A stretch of DNA of 64,000 nt from Augochlora pura (lineage: Eukaryota > Arthropoda > Insecta > Hymenoptera > Halictidae): positions 1,054,001 to 1,118,000 of the forward strand of contig NC_135781.1 in the NCBI RefSeq assembly GCF_028453695.1, given 5' to 3'. Shown piece after piece: positions 12,480 through 24,476 of the stretch. Both the position numbers and the translations under genes were made by a program. The notes beneath the pieces were generated by a model. That model made no database searches. It saw only the letters and a program-made list of their open reading frames with translations, and was not told the DNA's origin. Each line of letters starts with the position of its first letter. The first letter of the stretch is position 1.

Positions 12480-12845
12480 TATGGATTGGATATTGCAATT
12501 TTTAATAGCTCAAATATTTTATTTTTTATTGACTTAATTTTTCAATCCTTAATGGCTTAAATATTTCAATTTTTACTGACTTAAATATTACAATCCTTAA
12601 TGGTTTAAATATTGCAATTTTTGTTGACTTAAATACAGAAATTCTTAATGGATCAAGTATTGCAATTTTTATTAACTTATACATTAGAATTCCTAATGAA
12701 TTAAATATTACAATTCTTAATAAATTAAATATTACAATTCTCAATAAATTACATATTACAATTCTCAATAAATTAAATATTACAATTCTCAATAAATTAA
12801 ATATTACAATTCTCAATAAATTAAGTATTACAATTCCTACCAAAT
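12480..12845. repeat. AT-rich minisatellite, 24-bp unit at its 3' end
   Basis: The right half (about 12690-12840) is a tandem array of a 24-base unit close to ATTACAATTCTCAATAAATT, with nearly identical copies. The left half is an older, more diverged version of about 32 bases (variants of CTTAATGGCTTAAATATT). The gradient suggests expansion at the right edge. Confidence 0.9.
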
Positions 12846-13117
12846 TAAACGCCGCTACATCAAATTGTCTACAAAGCTGCTACAATTCCATTCGACTAAG
12901 AAACGCGCGTCTCTACTTACTCGGTTAACAAACACGGCTAATGAATACGTAAAGATGCGCAGTCTAGTCGAGCGGCAAGAACATAATCGAAGCGCCGAGG
13001 CCAGGCCTCGACATGGGAATGGTTGGCGGTCGGCACAGCCGACGCCCGCTACGCAACGCTTAAACAATTGTTTGCAGGATGTTCTGTGTACGGTACCATC
13101 TATATATTTCATTTCAG

Positions 13118-13212
13118 ACACGCTCCAAGACGCGGAGAAGGATAAAGAGGAAACTGAGTATATGCTACAAGAGAATGGCAAACCGATGTACGAATTAACA
13201 TTGCTTACAGAT
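13118..13212 (+). CDS. Candidate N-terminal coding exon of the ABCB transporter
   Basis: A good acceptor (TATATTTCATTTCAG) precedes 13118. The frame opens through an ATG at 13162 to give MLQENGKPMYELTLLTD, and a possible donor (GTGAAT) follows at 13213. A hydrophilic, charged start of this kind is usual for the cytosolic N-tail of insect Mdr proteins. The weak point is phase. This exon would end between codons, whereas the best acceptor of the next exon (13893) needs two bases from upstream. Using the AG at 13895-13896 would restore the frame. The true start may lie elsewhere, and the call rests on position and frame only. Confidence 0.35.
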
Positions 13213-13892
13213 GTGAATGTTCAAATAATAATTGAGAAATAGAAGCGCAGAAATGTGTCCAGAGTTACCAAAAGATCAGGATTCTCGTTAAAAAAAATAT
13301 ATGTGGAGAATTGTATAAACGAATCCTCGTCCTAAGTCCGACTGGAAAACCAAAATCGTATCAATTTGTAAACGTTTATCTATCCTAATCGATGATGAGC
13401 CTTCAAGTATGGTCGCTGGAGTGCTTCCGGGATTTCGACAATTTTTAATTCCATTAATTATTATCCTAGAATTTTATTATTTTATTAAATATTTTTATTT
13501 GATCGCAAAATAGGTTTGGAATGTTATGAAAATTAAATTAATTAATTAAAGTTCTTATTAGAGTGAATATTAAATTTTTTTTTATCAGACGAATATGAAT
13601 ATAAATATTCTCAGAATTCTTTCATGTTTAAAAGAAGAAAGCTTTATTTCGAATTTTAAATGATCTCTGGTAATTCTATCTTTAAATTTTTGTAATAAAA
13701 GAATTCTGAGTCATTCGATCGAAGAAAATAATTCGGCGACTTTGCCGATGAACCGGAAGCGCTCACCGACAGAAATCTCTGTTCCACCGAGAGGAATCCT
13801 AATTTGCACGATCTTGTTGCCGCGCAAGGATGTTAATCGGTCCGAAAAGGCGACGTTTATAATCGAACGTACGAAATGATCTCTGTCCGCAG

Positions 13893-13977
13893 TGAGTTCG
13901 TGCCACCGCAAACGAAGGAGGACGACAAACCGGCCGCGCCGGAGCCCACGTTGCCACCAGTGCCTTACTTCAAACTC
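13893..13977 (+). CDS. ABCB exon: cytosolic N-tail
   Basis: Encodes EFVPPQTKEDDKPAAPEP and the conserved lead-in PVPYFKL just before TM1. The acceptor is CTGTCCGCAG; the donor GTAAGT follows a complete codon (phase 0). The next exon continues FRFATCGE, giving the family-typical run YFKLFRFAT. An alternative acceptor four bases downstream (AG at 13895-13896) would drop the first residue and allow joining to the candidate leader exon at 13118. Confidence 0.8.
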
Positions 13978-16439
13978 GTAAGTTTTTTTCTTTCATCGGC
14001 CGATGGATTTCCTCTCTCGGTCTTCGACGGGGGCACGGGTTCCTCGACGGATCGATCGATCGATCGATAGCCTGTTTTTGTTTCGAAGCATTCGGACCGC
14101 GGGAGCGGTCGCTCGTTAATCATCGTGCCGGACCCCGACATTAATTTTCCCCGGTGAAATCTCCCGGAAAAACGGGAAGTTCGCCGCATTAAATCATCGG
14201 GCGAATATGCTTCTGAAATTTTCGACCGGCTCGCGACAAATTGCCGGGGGGGGAACGTCTCGGGTCGCGATGTGTCGGTCGGCTGGTTCTCGGGAAAGCG
14301 TGCTCGGTTAACCCTTTGCCCTCGGACTCGCGATAAAAATCAAAAATTCCACGCAAGATTTACTAGATATAAAAATTCCACGCAAAATCTACTAAATATA
14401 AAAATTCCACGGAAAATCTACTAAATATAAAAATTCCACGCAAAATTTACTGAATATAAAAAATTATTCATTTTTTCTAAATCGAAATCAAATTGAATTC
14501 TTTTGTTATCAGAGTCTAGAAATGGGAATAAATAAAGGCGACTTTGAATGGCGATAACTTCGTTAAAAATTGTCGTAGAATGATGATCTCAATCTTAAAT
14601 TAAAGCTTGAAATCACTATTTTATAATAGTATATCCACATTTCAAATTTGACGCACCCTAGCAGCAATAAAAATTAAAATACAATACTATGATTACCATA
14701 TTTCAAGTTTTAACTTTTGCCAACTTTGACAAAATGCACAGTCTTTGCAAAATTTTTTTTAGAGATACCGTTTACCGTAGAATAAAGTTCGAAGCTTCTT
14801 CTTTAATTTAAAAAAAGGGAGACGTCGCTGCGATTTTTTTTCGCCGAGTTACAGCAGTTGAAAGTGACCCTTGCTGTGATCCTTTAAAGAGAAGGATTTG
14901 ATTTTATTAAATGCGAGGGTAATTAATTAGGTGATTCTAATGCGAGTAATGCGTTTGAAATTCGTAGTTTCGATTTGCAACATGCGGGGAGCTGATGCTG
15001 GTCTTCGGTGGCCTGATCATGGGAACCCTGACAGGCCTCTGTATCCCCATCTCGACGATCCAGTACGGTGAATTCACCACGCTGCTGGTGGATCGCAACA
15101 TGGAGAATATCACTAGTACACCGACCCTCATCATGGAGTGGTTCGGCGGAGGGAAGGTCCTGTAAGTATGCCGCCATTATCTTTCATACTTTTATCGAGC
15201 AAAGGGCTGATCTTAACGAGAATTTTGCTAATTTTTAAATGACTTCGTTTTTGATTTTTTTAGTAATTTTTTGGTTACCCTCATTTTTGATGATTCGAGT
15301 AATTTTCGATGTCCCTATTTCTGATGATTCGAGTAATTTTTCGGTTATCCTCGTTTTTTATGATTCGAGTAATTTTTCGATGTCCTAGTTTCTGATGATC
15401 TGAGGTAATTTTCGACCACCCTCGTTTCTGATGATTGGAGTAATTTTTGGTTTCAGGGGACCCAACTCCACGTACGAGGAACGAATGACCGCGCTCTACG
15501 ACGACTCGGTAGCCTTCGGCGTGTCCTCCGCGGCACTGTCCTGCCTCCAGTTCGTCTTTGCCGTGTTCACCGTGGACTTCCTGAACATCGCGGCTTCCCG
15601 GCAGATCGTCAGGGTGCGGCAGATGTTCCTGCGAGCCGTTCTGAGACAGGACATGACGTGGTACGACATCAACACGTCGACCAACTTCGCTAGCAGGATT
15701 ACCGAGTGAGTATCATTCGTTTATCGTTCACCGTCGTTGGCGCGGCGGCGCCGTCTTGATAAGTTTTCTCCGCGCCGAAACTCGATGAATATTTAGCAAA
15801 TTTTATCTATTTTGGAAGAGTATATATAGTGAGGCATATAATGAGGCTCGTTGAAAGATGGAAGAAATTAACATAGCAGAATAGTTCGCGATACAATAAA
15901 TCAAGCTTAAACAACAAATATCGGCTATTCGTTTCGCATCAAAAGGAAAAGGTAGAAACTTGTAGGATACCCTAATAAATTAGCGGCGATCCTTGGTCCG
16001 ACACAAGGTCTAGAGAGCTACAAAGTTTAGCGAGCCGCGAGGACTCGTCACCGATGTCGAACCAAAGCTAGTTAAGTAGCCGTATTTTCGCAGGATCCGG
16101 TGATCCGGCTTCGAGGGTGGTATCGTGTGTTCGATCACGAAGTCTGCGCGCGGTTGTAAACGCGGGGCTTGCGGGCCGGGGGAGAGAGAGAGCCGAGAGT
16201 GGGGGAAAGGGGATGAAGAGAAGCGGCGGCGGCAGACTTCAGGGAACGGGATCCCGAGCAACAGGTGGCCGTTCTACGCGGCCTCTCTTCGCCTCGATAC
16301 AATCTCTCTCTTTCTCTTTCTCGACTCTCTCGGCCCTCTCTCCTTTACTCTCTTTCTCCCTCTCTTTCTCTCTTTCCCTTTCGCTCGCTAGTCTCTTTTT
16401 CTCTCTCGGATCTTTCGGCTTGCTTTTTCTCTCCCCCCC

Positions 16440-16474
<35 letters not shown>

Positions 16475-19400
16475 AAAGTCAATTTCTCTCTCTCTCTCTC
16501 TCTTTCTCTCGCTGCTCTTTTTTTTCTCTGCCTTGCCCGCTCGTCTGTCTCTCTCTTTCTCCCTCTTTCTCCCTTTCTGCCCCGGCGCAGCTCCTCGTGG
16601 CCGCGCCGACCCGCGTAATTATCGAAAAGTCAAGAAGGCGGGATTCATAAACCGGCTAATTAAGACGCGGCTGGGGACGTCCCACTTACGCAACCCCGTT
16701 TATTCCGAGACCGGCGGCCGCGGCCCCCTCCCGCTACAATGAGAACCGCACCACCGCTGTTGCGCAAGCGTTAATAAATCGTAATTGCGAAATCGAATCA
16801 GAAGCTAGGGGATTGACTATAACCGGCCGACTGAAAACACCGTTTTCATGGTACATACATCCAGATATATACATAATACACACCACCGCGGCTTCTAACG
16901 CGAGTTGTTCCCGCGCGTGCTTTGCATACCGGGTGATCAAAACGTGTACAATTCGCGTTCCGCTGGAAATAATCGCCGGGTGGTTTCCTTTCTATTAATC
17001 CCAGACTGATTTAATACGCGATTCAATAATTTCACTTGTTCGAGTTTTTGTCAATTTTTGCGCACATTTATAGAAATCGCAGGATCGTTGACCGTCGCGT
17101 CGAAACGTCCTCGTCGCGGCGTCTTTATTGAGAGTCAACGAGAGACGCCGAGTTCAATAATTCAATCGATCGGCCGATCAAATCACTCCTAACAGGGCCA
17201 AAGGTCGCTCCTCTACCGTTCGGTTGCTAACTTTTCTATGAACGACTGCGACGATCGCCTTTTCAAACGCCGCTCTCCATTCAGCTTTCGTTGCAATCCG
17301 ACATCCGCGAGGATTTCCGACGATTTCTACCGCTTTTTAATTAGCTGTAATTATTTTCACGTGAAATGAAAATTCTGTGTACTAATCACAAGCCTTGAAA
17401 ACACTGCGCGTAGTATATTATATCGCAGTATTTTTAATTGTTAATTGTTTTTTTTTTTTAATTTAATTTAATTGCGGAAGACTTTGGCGCGGCAATATCG
17501 AAGCCGAGAGAGAATCGACTTCGGGCGTCGTCGGGTGTTCAGGTCCGGAAATCGAACACGGTTTCTAATTCGAGGAGCAGTGGCGTGATTTCAAGGTGAC
17601 CCGAGCACAGCCTATGAAGATAACGCGAACGTTAATTAATCCGACTGAATGGCTGCCCTCGGGCGGCGCGCGTTATTTTCGGCCGCCCGGCAACTTTCGA
17701 TAGAACTGGCAGGAAGTTGTAGGAACAGCTTCTAATTGCGTCCGGCGACGATATAGAAAATATCAGAAGGCCTCGGTCTTGTCCCTGCACGCTCTATAGT
17801 CGCGGGAAAAATGAAATTATGCGAGCCGAAATGACCGCAATTATTATAGGTTAGGTACATTAGAGTGTACCATAAGTTTCTTACAAGTTTCTAAGCTATA
17901 GTCTATGTTGGATCAATTTTCAATTCAATTCCACTTCGATGTCAATAATTCTTGATTAAAATAAAAATTATTCAGTAAACTAGCAACTCGGAATTATTAA
18001 TTATTATATTTTCAATCATTCTTAACCCTTATAAGAATTTAAGAATTTCACAGAACGCTGAAACGCTGTCACAAACCTAGCAATATTACTGTTTATCACA
18101 GTTAATAAATTCGCAACAAAAGAATCTAAAAAATGATTTCGTTTAACCCTTTGCGGTCGAGCGGCGACTCGTCTAATATTCAACTAATATTTTGGACTCG
18201 AGTTAAAATGGCTACGACCGCGAAGGGTTAATCCTGATTCGACGATTTACAGTACGAAAAGGTCAACGACTGAACAAAGACGCCAAATAAAAATCGAACT
18301 AAAAATCGAACTAAAAATCGAACTAAAAATCCTGTTTTCTCTTTCCGCAGGGACTTGGACAAGATGAAGGACGGTATCGGCGAGAAGCTCGGCGTGTTCA
18401 CGTACCTAATGGTCTCCTTCATCTCCTCCATCATTATATCGTTCATTTACGGATGGAAGTTGACGCTGGTGGTGCTGAGCTGCGCGCCGATCATCGTGAT
18501 AGCCACCGCGGTGGTCGCGAAGGTGCAGAGCTCGTTGACCGCGCTCGAGCTGAACGCGTACGGCCAGGCTGGAACCGTCGCCGAGGAAGTGCTGGGCGCG
18601 ATCAGGACCGTGGTCGCGTTTAACGGCGAGCAGAAGGAGGTCGACAGATACGCGGAGAAGCTGGTGCCCGCCGAGAGCACCGGAATACGGCGCGGAATGT
18701 GGTCCGGCGTCGGCGGCGGCGTTATGTGGTTTATCATCTACATCAGCTACGCCGTGGCCTTCTGGTACGATACGCGATCGTCGACAGTACAACCCTTTTC
18801 GGCACGGATGGATCTTGCGCGAATGAAATTTTGTCAGAGCTAAATTATTCTTGTTGATATATATTTTGTTTGGTATAGCTAAATTATCATTTTACTTAAT
18901 ATTAATTATTATAGGTTCAGATTGATCTGAATATTTTTAACAAGATTTAAATAAGTTGTTTATTAGATAACGCGAAGATTTGTGTCAAGTTTAATGGCAA
19001 AATATTCTTAAAAAATTCTGTTGAATTCTCCTTCAGTTTGATGGACAAAAATGGACAATTAGAGAAGAGAAGACACGATTATTCACTTCTCGCGACTCGT
19101 TTCTATTGTTATGGACAATTGACCACTATGAAAACAAAACTACTAGGCTCGAACGACCTTATATCCTCCTTGTATCCTATATTATATATATCCTCTCCCC
19201 AACTTGTCAATTCTTGTTCACAAGAGCTGACAGACAATTCGAGAGACAATCCACCATATCTAACACTGTCGTATTTTTCCGCCATCAGGTACGGCGTGCA
19301 GCTGATTCTAGATGACAGACCCAAGGACGAGAAGGAGTACACACCCGCCGTGTTGGTGATCGTGTTCTTCGGCGTGTTGGCCGGTGCCCAGAACATGGGT

Positions 19401-22400
19401 CTGACGTCGCCTCATATGGAGGCGTTCGCGGTCGCCAGGGGCTCGGCCGCGGCCATTTTTCAAGTGCTCGACCGACAGCCGGCGATCGACAGCCTGAGCA
19501 AGGAGGGCCAGAGGCTGGCCAGCGTCACCGGTGAGATAGAGTTCAAGGGCGTGCACTTCCAGTACCCCGCCAGAAAGGACGTGAAGGTGCTGCAGGGTTT
19601 GAACCTGAAGATCAATCATGGCGAAACGGTGGCGCTCGTGGGCGGTTCCGGGTGCGGGAAATCGACCTGTCTCCAGCTCATTCAACGTCTCTACGACCCC
19701 ATGAAAGGACAGGTGAGCAGAGAAGGAGACCATCCGCGGCGCGTTTCTTCGCGGAGGATCCTCCAAGTTAGATCGATCGCCTCGACAAATGTTGGCGATG
19801 TTAGGATGCTTCTGGAGATAAGATCGCGCGGGATGCGCAAGCTTTGAAAAAAAACGTTTGGCTTAATTTCGACATCGAGCCGCGTGTTATAGAATTTTTT
19901 CAGATTTTTCAGCTGCAAGCTGTCAAAACTGAAAAACGAAAAAATAGTCGGAAAATTGAAGATTTCTCGAAAACTAACGTATCAGCTATTTTTATATTAA
20001 TTCCCTGATAAGGTACTATCACGGCTCGTGTGCTCAATTTTTCTCAGACTTTTTGCTCGATTGCAATATTGTCAAACGAAAATGAAAACTTAATTCTTCG
20101 AACTGCCTGTCATCCTCTGATCGGAATACTGCGAACAAATGCAGAAAAAGGAGGAGCCGTATTACAACGCGACGTTGAAGATGAATAAAGAGGAGGGCGT
20201 AGTGCAGCGGGGGTGGTTTGTCAGGCGGCGTTCGACGTCACCGTAATTCCCGGAACAAAAACGTCGGCGCGGATATTCATGACTCGGTTATTAACCCGCC
20301 TGGTTGCGTAATGCCGGGGACGCTCGCGCGCGCGCGCGCGGAAATACCGCGCGTTCACCGCGCGCCGAATAAATCAGCCCTCGTTCCTGGGTAAACAAAC
20401 GGCATCGGGGGAAACGCGGAACACGACGAATACAAGACGGTAAATTCACCGTAACGGCTACGCGCGCGCGATCGAATAAGTTAATAAACAATGTCGAACG
20501 GGGAACGCGTCGGGCCGGGTCGGGCCGCCGCGGAATAACGTAGCGCACGGGAGAGGCAGATATTTCACGAGTTATTGCCGCCTCATTGGGACGAAAATAA
20601 TAACAGGCGCCCTGCCGCGTAATTTTGTCAGGCAAATGGGGGTAACGGGACACCGGAAGTCTTAATAAGAAGCGAGCGCGGCTTGAATTTCAATGCCTCC
20701 GACGCCGGTCCGCGCTGGGGAATTATGTCCTCCTGCCGAGACTTCTTCTTCTTCTTCTCGGAGGATGTTCTTACATTTTTATAGCGAACTGGGTATTTTA
20801 TACCGAACGGGCTAGATTTTACGCGGAGAGACTCGTTCTTTATTTATATTGTTGACGCGTTGCGATCTTTGTTTTAATCGCTTGCCACATAATATGGCGC
20901 GTTAGGCAAGTTTAAAAAAATTCGATCAAAGTATTATAATAGTTATATTATTAATATTAATAATAATTCATCAAGTGAGAATTTGACATTGTTTAATTGA
21001 TTTGAGTAGAAAGTAATGTATGACGCGCTTTTGAGAAGTTCAGTGAATTTGGTTCAGCGGCCAGGAGTGGGGAAAAGAGAGAGAAGAGCTTGTTTTCGCC
21101 TTAGATAAGGGTAAAAGGACGGTTTCGTGATATATACGGAAACAGGGACGGTTTTAGGTAGCTTTCAGGACTTGAATCCATCTGTTTTCGAATGTGGAAG
21201 GTAGTCACCACAAGTAGTCTAGTTTTCTGTTATTAATGTCACGATAAATTATTATTAAATGACAAAGTAAAAATTATCGTAGAATAAGGAAAGAAGTGCT
21301 TGTCAACGCAGCTGCGAAAAATCTACAAAACGCAGTTAAAAAACGAAGAAAAAAATACTAGCGGAGAAAAGAAATTCATTATTAGAATAAAAGGAATTCA
21401 TTATTAGAATAAAATAAATTCATTTTTAGAATAAAAGAAAACAGAATGCGTCATGTAACTCGCGAAGAAGGTATCAATGTAACATATCCATTAAAAAAGT
21501 AATCGCGAAAGGTGACACTCGCCTGAATCATCGGAGATTACAAAATGGCTCGCTGGAACTGTTGCGCAACTTCCGCCGAGCACTGAGAATTCCAAAGGCA
21601 AATATTATTGTTGATTCCGCGAAGGGACGGCCGCGCCGCGAGTTCCGCTATTCGATTACGACGACAAACGGAAACGCCGCGCTAAGAAAGCAATCGCGCT
21701 CCGATTCGCCTAATCTCCTCGCTTCGACGTGTTATTCCTCTATATTTTCCTGTTGCCATAGCAACGATAACGTAAAACATTCATGAAATCGGGGGGGATA
21801 CGATTTCGTTGCCGGGAACACACAGTCACCGAAGCGCGCATTCCGAAAATTTTACGGGCCGTAAACAAACTTCCAATTTTTATGTAAATTCCGGGCGGGG
21901 GGGTTTTTACGTTCCAAGTATCTCGGCGAAATAAAAAGCGAACGTTTTTACTCGCCGCCTTCGATAACTTCCCCGGCACTTCGGAAACAATATAAAATAT
22001 CTAATTCTATAAAAATGTCTATACCTGTTCCTCGGCCGACGATTCTTTATCGGTCGTAAATGCGTAAATGCATCGCTCGTCCATAGGCAAGATGGCCGCC
22101 GGCCGTATCGGGATTAAAAGGGCCGCGTAAAATAACTTTCGCTGACTCTCTTACCTTTTCTCGCAGTCTACGTTCAAGAGAGAAATAGAGAAATAGAGAG
22201 AGGGAGTCTTCTGCCTAGTATACAGAGTGACTTAACCCTTTCGGTACGAACACTCTGTCCGCACTCGATAAAACAGCTTTAATATTAAAAGATATAAAAT
22301 TCAGTTATTTATACAGGTTAGCACGGAATATATCCGGCGTTCGTATCGAAAGGGTTAAAAGTTATTTGCAAAAGGGAACTAAAGGGTCCTTCAGGTGATT

Positions 22401-23136
22401 TGCAACAAATTTTCCCTTTGCGAAAATGTTCTCCGAAGCATCGTTAACGAGTTATTAACGAAAAACGCTGACCAATGAGAGGCGAGCTCCACGCGTCAGG
22501 AGATCTGGTCTCCCATTGGCCAGCGTTTTTCCTTAATAACTCCTTAACCGCGCCTCGTAGAAAATTTTCGCAAAGGAGAAATCCACTTCAAATGGCACAA
22601 GGAATCCCTCCGTTCCTTCTAGGACACCCCGTAGAATCTCTCAGAATTTTGAATCGTCGGGCCGGCGCGAGATTTACGACGCGGCCGCGCAGTTTTTCTC
22701 CGCGCGATTAAATTAGAGGGAGGACCCGTAAACCGGTGAATTTATTTATTACACCGGCCGGGGAGGGGGGAGGGCTTAACAATATCCCGGGCGCGAATAT
22801 TCCATTATTACATCTGTACCGTGGCACGGGGATTTTACGGGGGAACAAGTTTGAAGCGGTTCTCTCGTTGGGATACAGTGCGGCCCTCGAGGAGTTTTCC
22901 CAGCAGTAAAAGTTTTACGATTCCCGCGCGCGCGTTCTGCATCCGTCGCAGTTCCTACTCTCTCCCGTTCCCCGTCGTCGAAAGTATTACGCCATATATT
23001 TGGTATACTGATTTCAGGACCGTCCGCGGCGATCCGAGGCCGGGGAGAGTGCCTTCGTCTTTCCGCCTCGCGTTTCGAACCTCGTCCCGCGTCGAGAAAA
23101 ACCGTTGCGACCGGAAACTGGGAACAGTCTGCTGGG

Positions 23137-23196
<60 letters not shown>

Positions 23197-24428
23197 TCTT
23201 TCTGTTTTCCCGCGGTCGCAGAGTTTTCTGCAATCTTTGCTCCTTCGGCGTACCGCGCGCGAAACACAGCGGTTCCTCGATTACGTGTCGGAAAGTTCGA
23301 AAAACTCTGTCGCCGCGTTTACGGCCCCCGTTCCGCCGATTTTCCGCGTCGCTGGAATCCAATCCTGATAAAGAAAAGAAGCTCCTGCGAAGATTCTTCC
23401 ACTGTGATCTTTTTTATAGCTGCGTCGATCAGCTCTGATTTATTTTTGATAATTGCCTTAAAGGAACGATTGAATTTTTCTTTATCGTTTGATTTCGTGT
23501 ATGTTATTTCTAGGTTATGTTTCTAGCTGGTGAATCAAACTTTCTTTCTCCAAGTTGACATCAAATATTTTTCTAGATTGAAATCAAATATTTCTTTAAA
23601 TTGGAATAAATTATTTCTCTAAATTCCAATAAAATATTTATTTTTCTAGATTGAAATAACATATTTTTCTAAAATGAAATGAAATATTTTTTTAAATTGA
23701 AATAATATATTTTTCTGGTTTGAAATAAAATATATTTCTAAATTGAAATAATATATTTTTCTGGAATGAAATAAAATATTTTTCTAGATTCAGATAAAAT
23801 ATTTTTCTAAATTGAAAGAAAATATTTTTCTAGATTGAAATCAAATATTTTTCTAAATTGATATATATGAACTTCTAGTCTATGCAAGACTGGTATATGT
23901 AAGACTAGTCGCATAAGGCATCTCTGAGATATTCGTTGTATCTCCGATGGCGGTCCAATTCTCAAGCGATTTCCTCTGGTCACGTATAGGTTCTGCTGGA
24001 CGGCGTGGAGATCTCGAAGCTGAACGTACAGTGGCTGCGCTCGCACATAGGCGTGGTCGGGCAGGAGCCGGTGCTCTTTGACACAACGATACGGGAGAAT
24101 ATCCGGTACGGAAATGAGAGCATTACCGAGGAGGAGATGATCAAAGCCGCGAAGGAAGCGAACGCTCACGACTTCATCAGCAAACTGCCCGAGGTGAGTG
24201 TCGGAAACCTTTTCTCTTATTCCGTTCTCGTTCGCGCGCCGGCTGAGCGGAATTTTCGTTCCCGTCCGTCTCCCTCTTCCCCTTCCGTCCTGTTCGCAGC
24301 TTTTTCGCGACAGACCCGATTGATTCTCGGTCACCTTACCAAGCGAACCGTGTCCCTCGGACCCGCGTACCGCGCGGCCCGCCTCGGAAACTCTTCCTCT
24401 TTTTTTCTCTTCCTCGTCGTCATCCTTC

Positions 24429-24476
<48 letters not shown>

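Larger units (their letters stand above)
13978..14967. other. ABCB intron with a piggyBac-like MITE end, 28-bp repeats and a dispersed repeat
   Basis: Contains a TTAA plus CCCTTTGCCCTCGG left end at 14308, then four copies of a 28-base unit (word AAAAATTCCACGCAAAAT) at about 14338-14465. The second copy of the dispersed diverged repeat follows at 14545-14875. No extra exon is evident. Confidence 0.7.
15706..18350. other. Large ABCB intron (2.6 kb), repeat-rich
   Basis: Holds a pyrimidine-rich tract at about 16295-16590, mariner-type end sequences near 15953-15977 (ACTTGTAGGATACCCTAA, degraded) and 17861-17884 (TTAGAGTGTACCATAAG), a short piggyBac-like MITE at 18147-18227, and a 12-bp repeat just before the acceptor. 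Frames of up to 177 codons over the pyrimidine tract are simple-sequence artefacts. Confidence 0.75.
19713..23989. other. Largest clean ABCB intron (4.3 kb)
   Basis: Contains a copy of the 115-bp dispersed repeat (21098-21213), a piggyBac-like MITE (22236-22354), a foldback element (about 22376-22640), a (TC)n tract (23141-23189) and a 28-bp minisatellite (about 23540-23870). CpG-rich blocks lie at about 20220-20700 and 22640-23400. The 205-codon frame across the TC tract is an artefact. Confidence 0.75.

Noticed and set aside
16117..16650. 177-codon Ser/Leu-rich frame
   Set aside because: Lies in an ABCB intron and is generated by the TC tract.
19038..19288. Extension of the TM6 exon frame upstream
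   Set aside because: Homology begins exactly at the CCATCAG acceptor (19289), and the phase of the previous exon requires the split Trp codon there.
22821..23438. 205-codon frame, longest outside the ABCB exons on the + strand apart from read-through ones
   Set aside because: In an ABCB intron, crosses a TC microsatellite and has an equally long frame on the other strand.
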